A stretch of 64,000 nucleotides of DNA from contig NZ_CP123923.1 of the NCBI RefSeq assembly GCF_030450125.1, forward strand, positions 2,728,001 to 2,792,000. Direction: 5' to 3'. Source of the stretch: Streptomyces sp. WP-1 (GTDB lineage Bacteria; Actinomycetota; Actinomycetes; Streptomycetales; Streptomycetaceae). Below the pieces are notes generated by a model that saw nothing but the letters and a program-made list of their open reading frames with translations, had not been told where the DNA came from and made no database searches. Position numbers and translations under genes: made by a program. Within the stretch, counting starts at the first letter, position 1; each line of letters begins with the position of its first letter. Shown piece by piece: positions 63,714 through 64,000 of this stretch.

Positions 63714-64000
63714 TCAGGAACGGTCAGGAAAACGCCCACGAGTGCCGATTGCGGTCGCCCCGTTGACGCCGGACACACCGGCCGGGACGGGCGCGCGCTC
63801 CTCGGTCTCCGGTTCGTCCGCGCCGTCCTCCGCGGCTGACTCCACGGCGGGTTCCGCTTCCGCGGCCACCGCGCGCCGGCGCCGGTAGCGCGGCGGCACG
63901 AAGCGCTGGGCCCACACGGGCACCCGCGGCGTGAAGCGCGGCAGGAGCAGCAGGACGAGGCCCACGGCGCTGAGGAAGACGACGCCGAGCACGATCCACA
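63714..64000 (-). CDS. C-terminal part of a probable WecA/MraY-type glycosyl-1-phosphate transferase (partial)
   Basis: Runs off the right edge. The visible 95 residues are a last membrane helix (IVLGVVFLSAVGLVLLLLPRF), a basic stretch (WAQRFVPPRYRRRRA) and an acidic Ala/Glu tail. Position immediately upstream of atpI is where many actinobacteria keep an undecaprenyl-phosphate GlcNAc-1-phosphate transferase, which is the basis of the call; the catalytic part is outside the window. Confidence 0.6.
   Translation of the reverse strand, partial: WIVLGVVFLSAVGLVLLLLPRFTPRVPVWAQRFVPPRYRRRRAVAAEAEPAVESAAEDGADEPETEERAPVPAGVSGVNGATAIGTRGRFPDRS

Overview
The DNA is very GC-rich, with almost every codon in the long reading frames ending in G or C. 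It carries a scy-filP pair, a NucS mismatch endonuclease, a chitinase with dre-like promoter repeats, and many short intergenic spacers with probable leaderless starts. Together these point to the chromosome core of a Streptomyces. From memory, the gene order follows the S. coelicolor block from about SCO5426 (pfkA) down to SCO5365. No tRNA, rRNA, insertion sequence, prophage or CRISPR array was seen.

Layout. 1-8.6 kb: a small protein of atypical composition, a DUF2127 membrane protein, a drug-efflux MFS pump with a divergent TetR repressor, a C4-dicarboxylate carrier (DctA) divergent from a CitA/DcuS-type two-component system, and a frameshifted HTH gene. 8.6-14.7 kb: central carbon genes pfkA, pta-ackA and pyk. 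14.8-19.9 kb: a three-gene secreted/membrane module (DUF6230, DUF6114, Ser/Pro-rich exported protein), a thioredoxin-TPR chaperone and a TetR. 20.3-25.3 kb: icmA with a repressible leaderless promoter, two DUF3817 proteins, MarR and TetR regulators, an SRPBCC protein and a thiamine-binding protein. 25.5-28.2 kb: three tandem AIM24 genes and a MarR. 28.2-32.3 kb: an MFS pump behind a six-residue leader peptide, then meaB, a thiolase and methylmalonyl-CoA epimerase. 32.5-37.6 kb: the coiled-coil cytoskeletal genes scy and filP. 37.8-41.8 kb: two paralogous ABC exporters in tandem. 41.8-49.0 kb: a Cys/His-cluster protein, an LLM oxidoreductase, an SCO5389-family protein, nucS, a large membrane-anchored P-loop protein, a STAS protein and hbdA. 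49.3-52.9 kb: TetR with an ABC exporter, a PduO-type cobalamin adenosyltransferase and a DUF4097 lipoprotein. 53.1-55.5 kb: a family-18 chitinase and a DUF2550 protein. 55.6-63.4 kb: the complete F-type ATP synthase operon atpIBEFHAGDC on the minus strand, followed at the right edge by the end of a probable WecA/MraY-type transferase gene.

Several genes share a theme. IcmA, MeaB, methylmalonyl-CoA epimerase, the cobalamin adenosyltransferase, the thiolase and HbdA all serve B12-dependent short-chain acyl-CoA conversion. Pta/AckA and Pyk join this to acetyl-CoA and pyruvate, and DctA imports succinate-type acids.

The most unusual signals are regulatory. First, a leaderless MFLLLA minigene has codons complementary to the Shine-Dalgarno of the downstream MFS pump. 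Second, a palindrome fills the icmA promoter spacer. Third, paired TetR operators bracket the SRPBCC-TetR promoter. Fourth, a Rex-like box lies upstream of the atp operon. Fifth, a chiC promoter carries two dre-like repeats but has no adjacent chiS-chiR genes.
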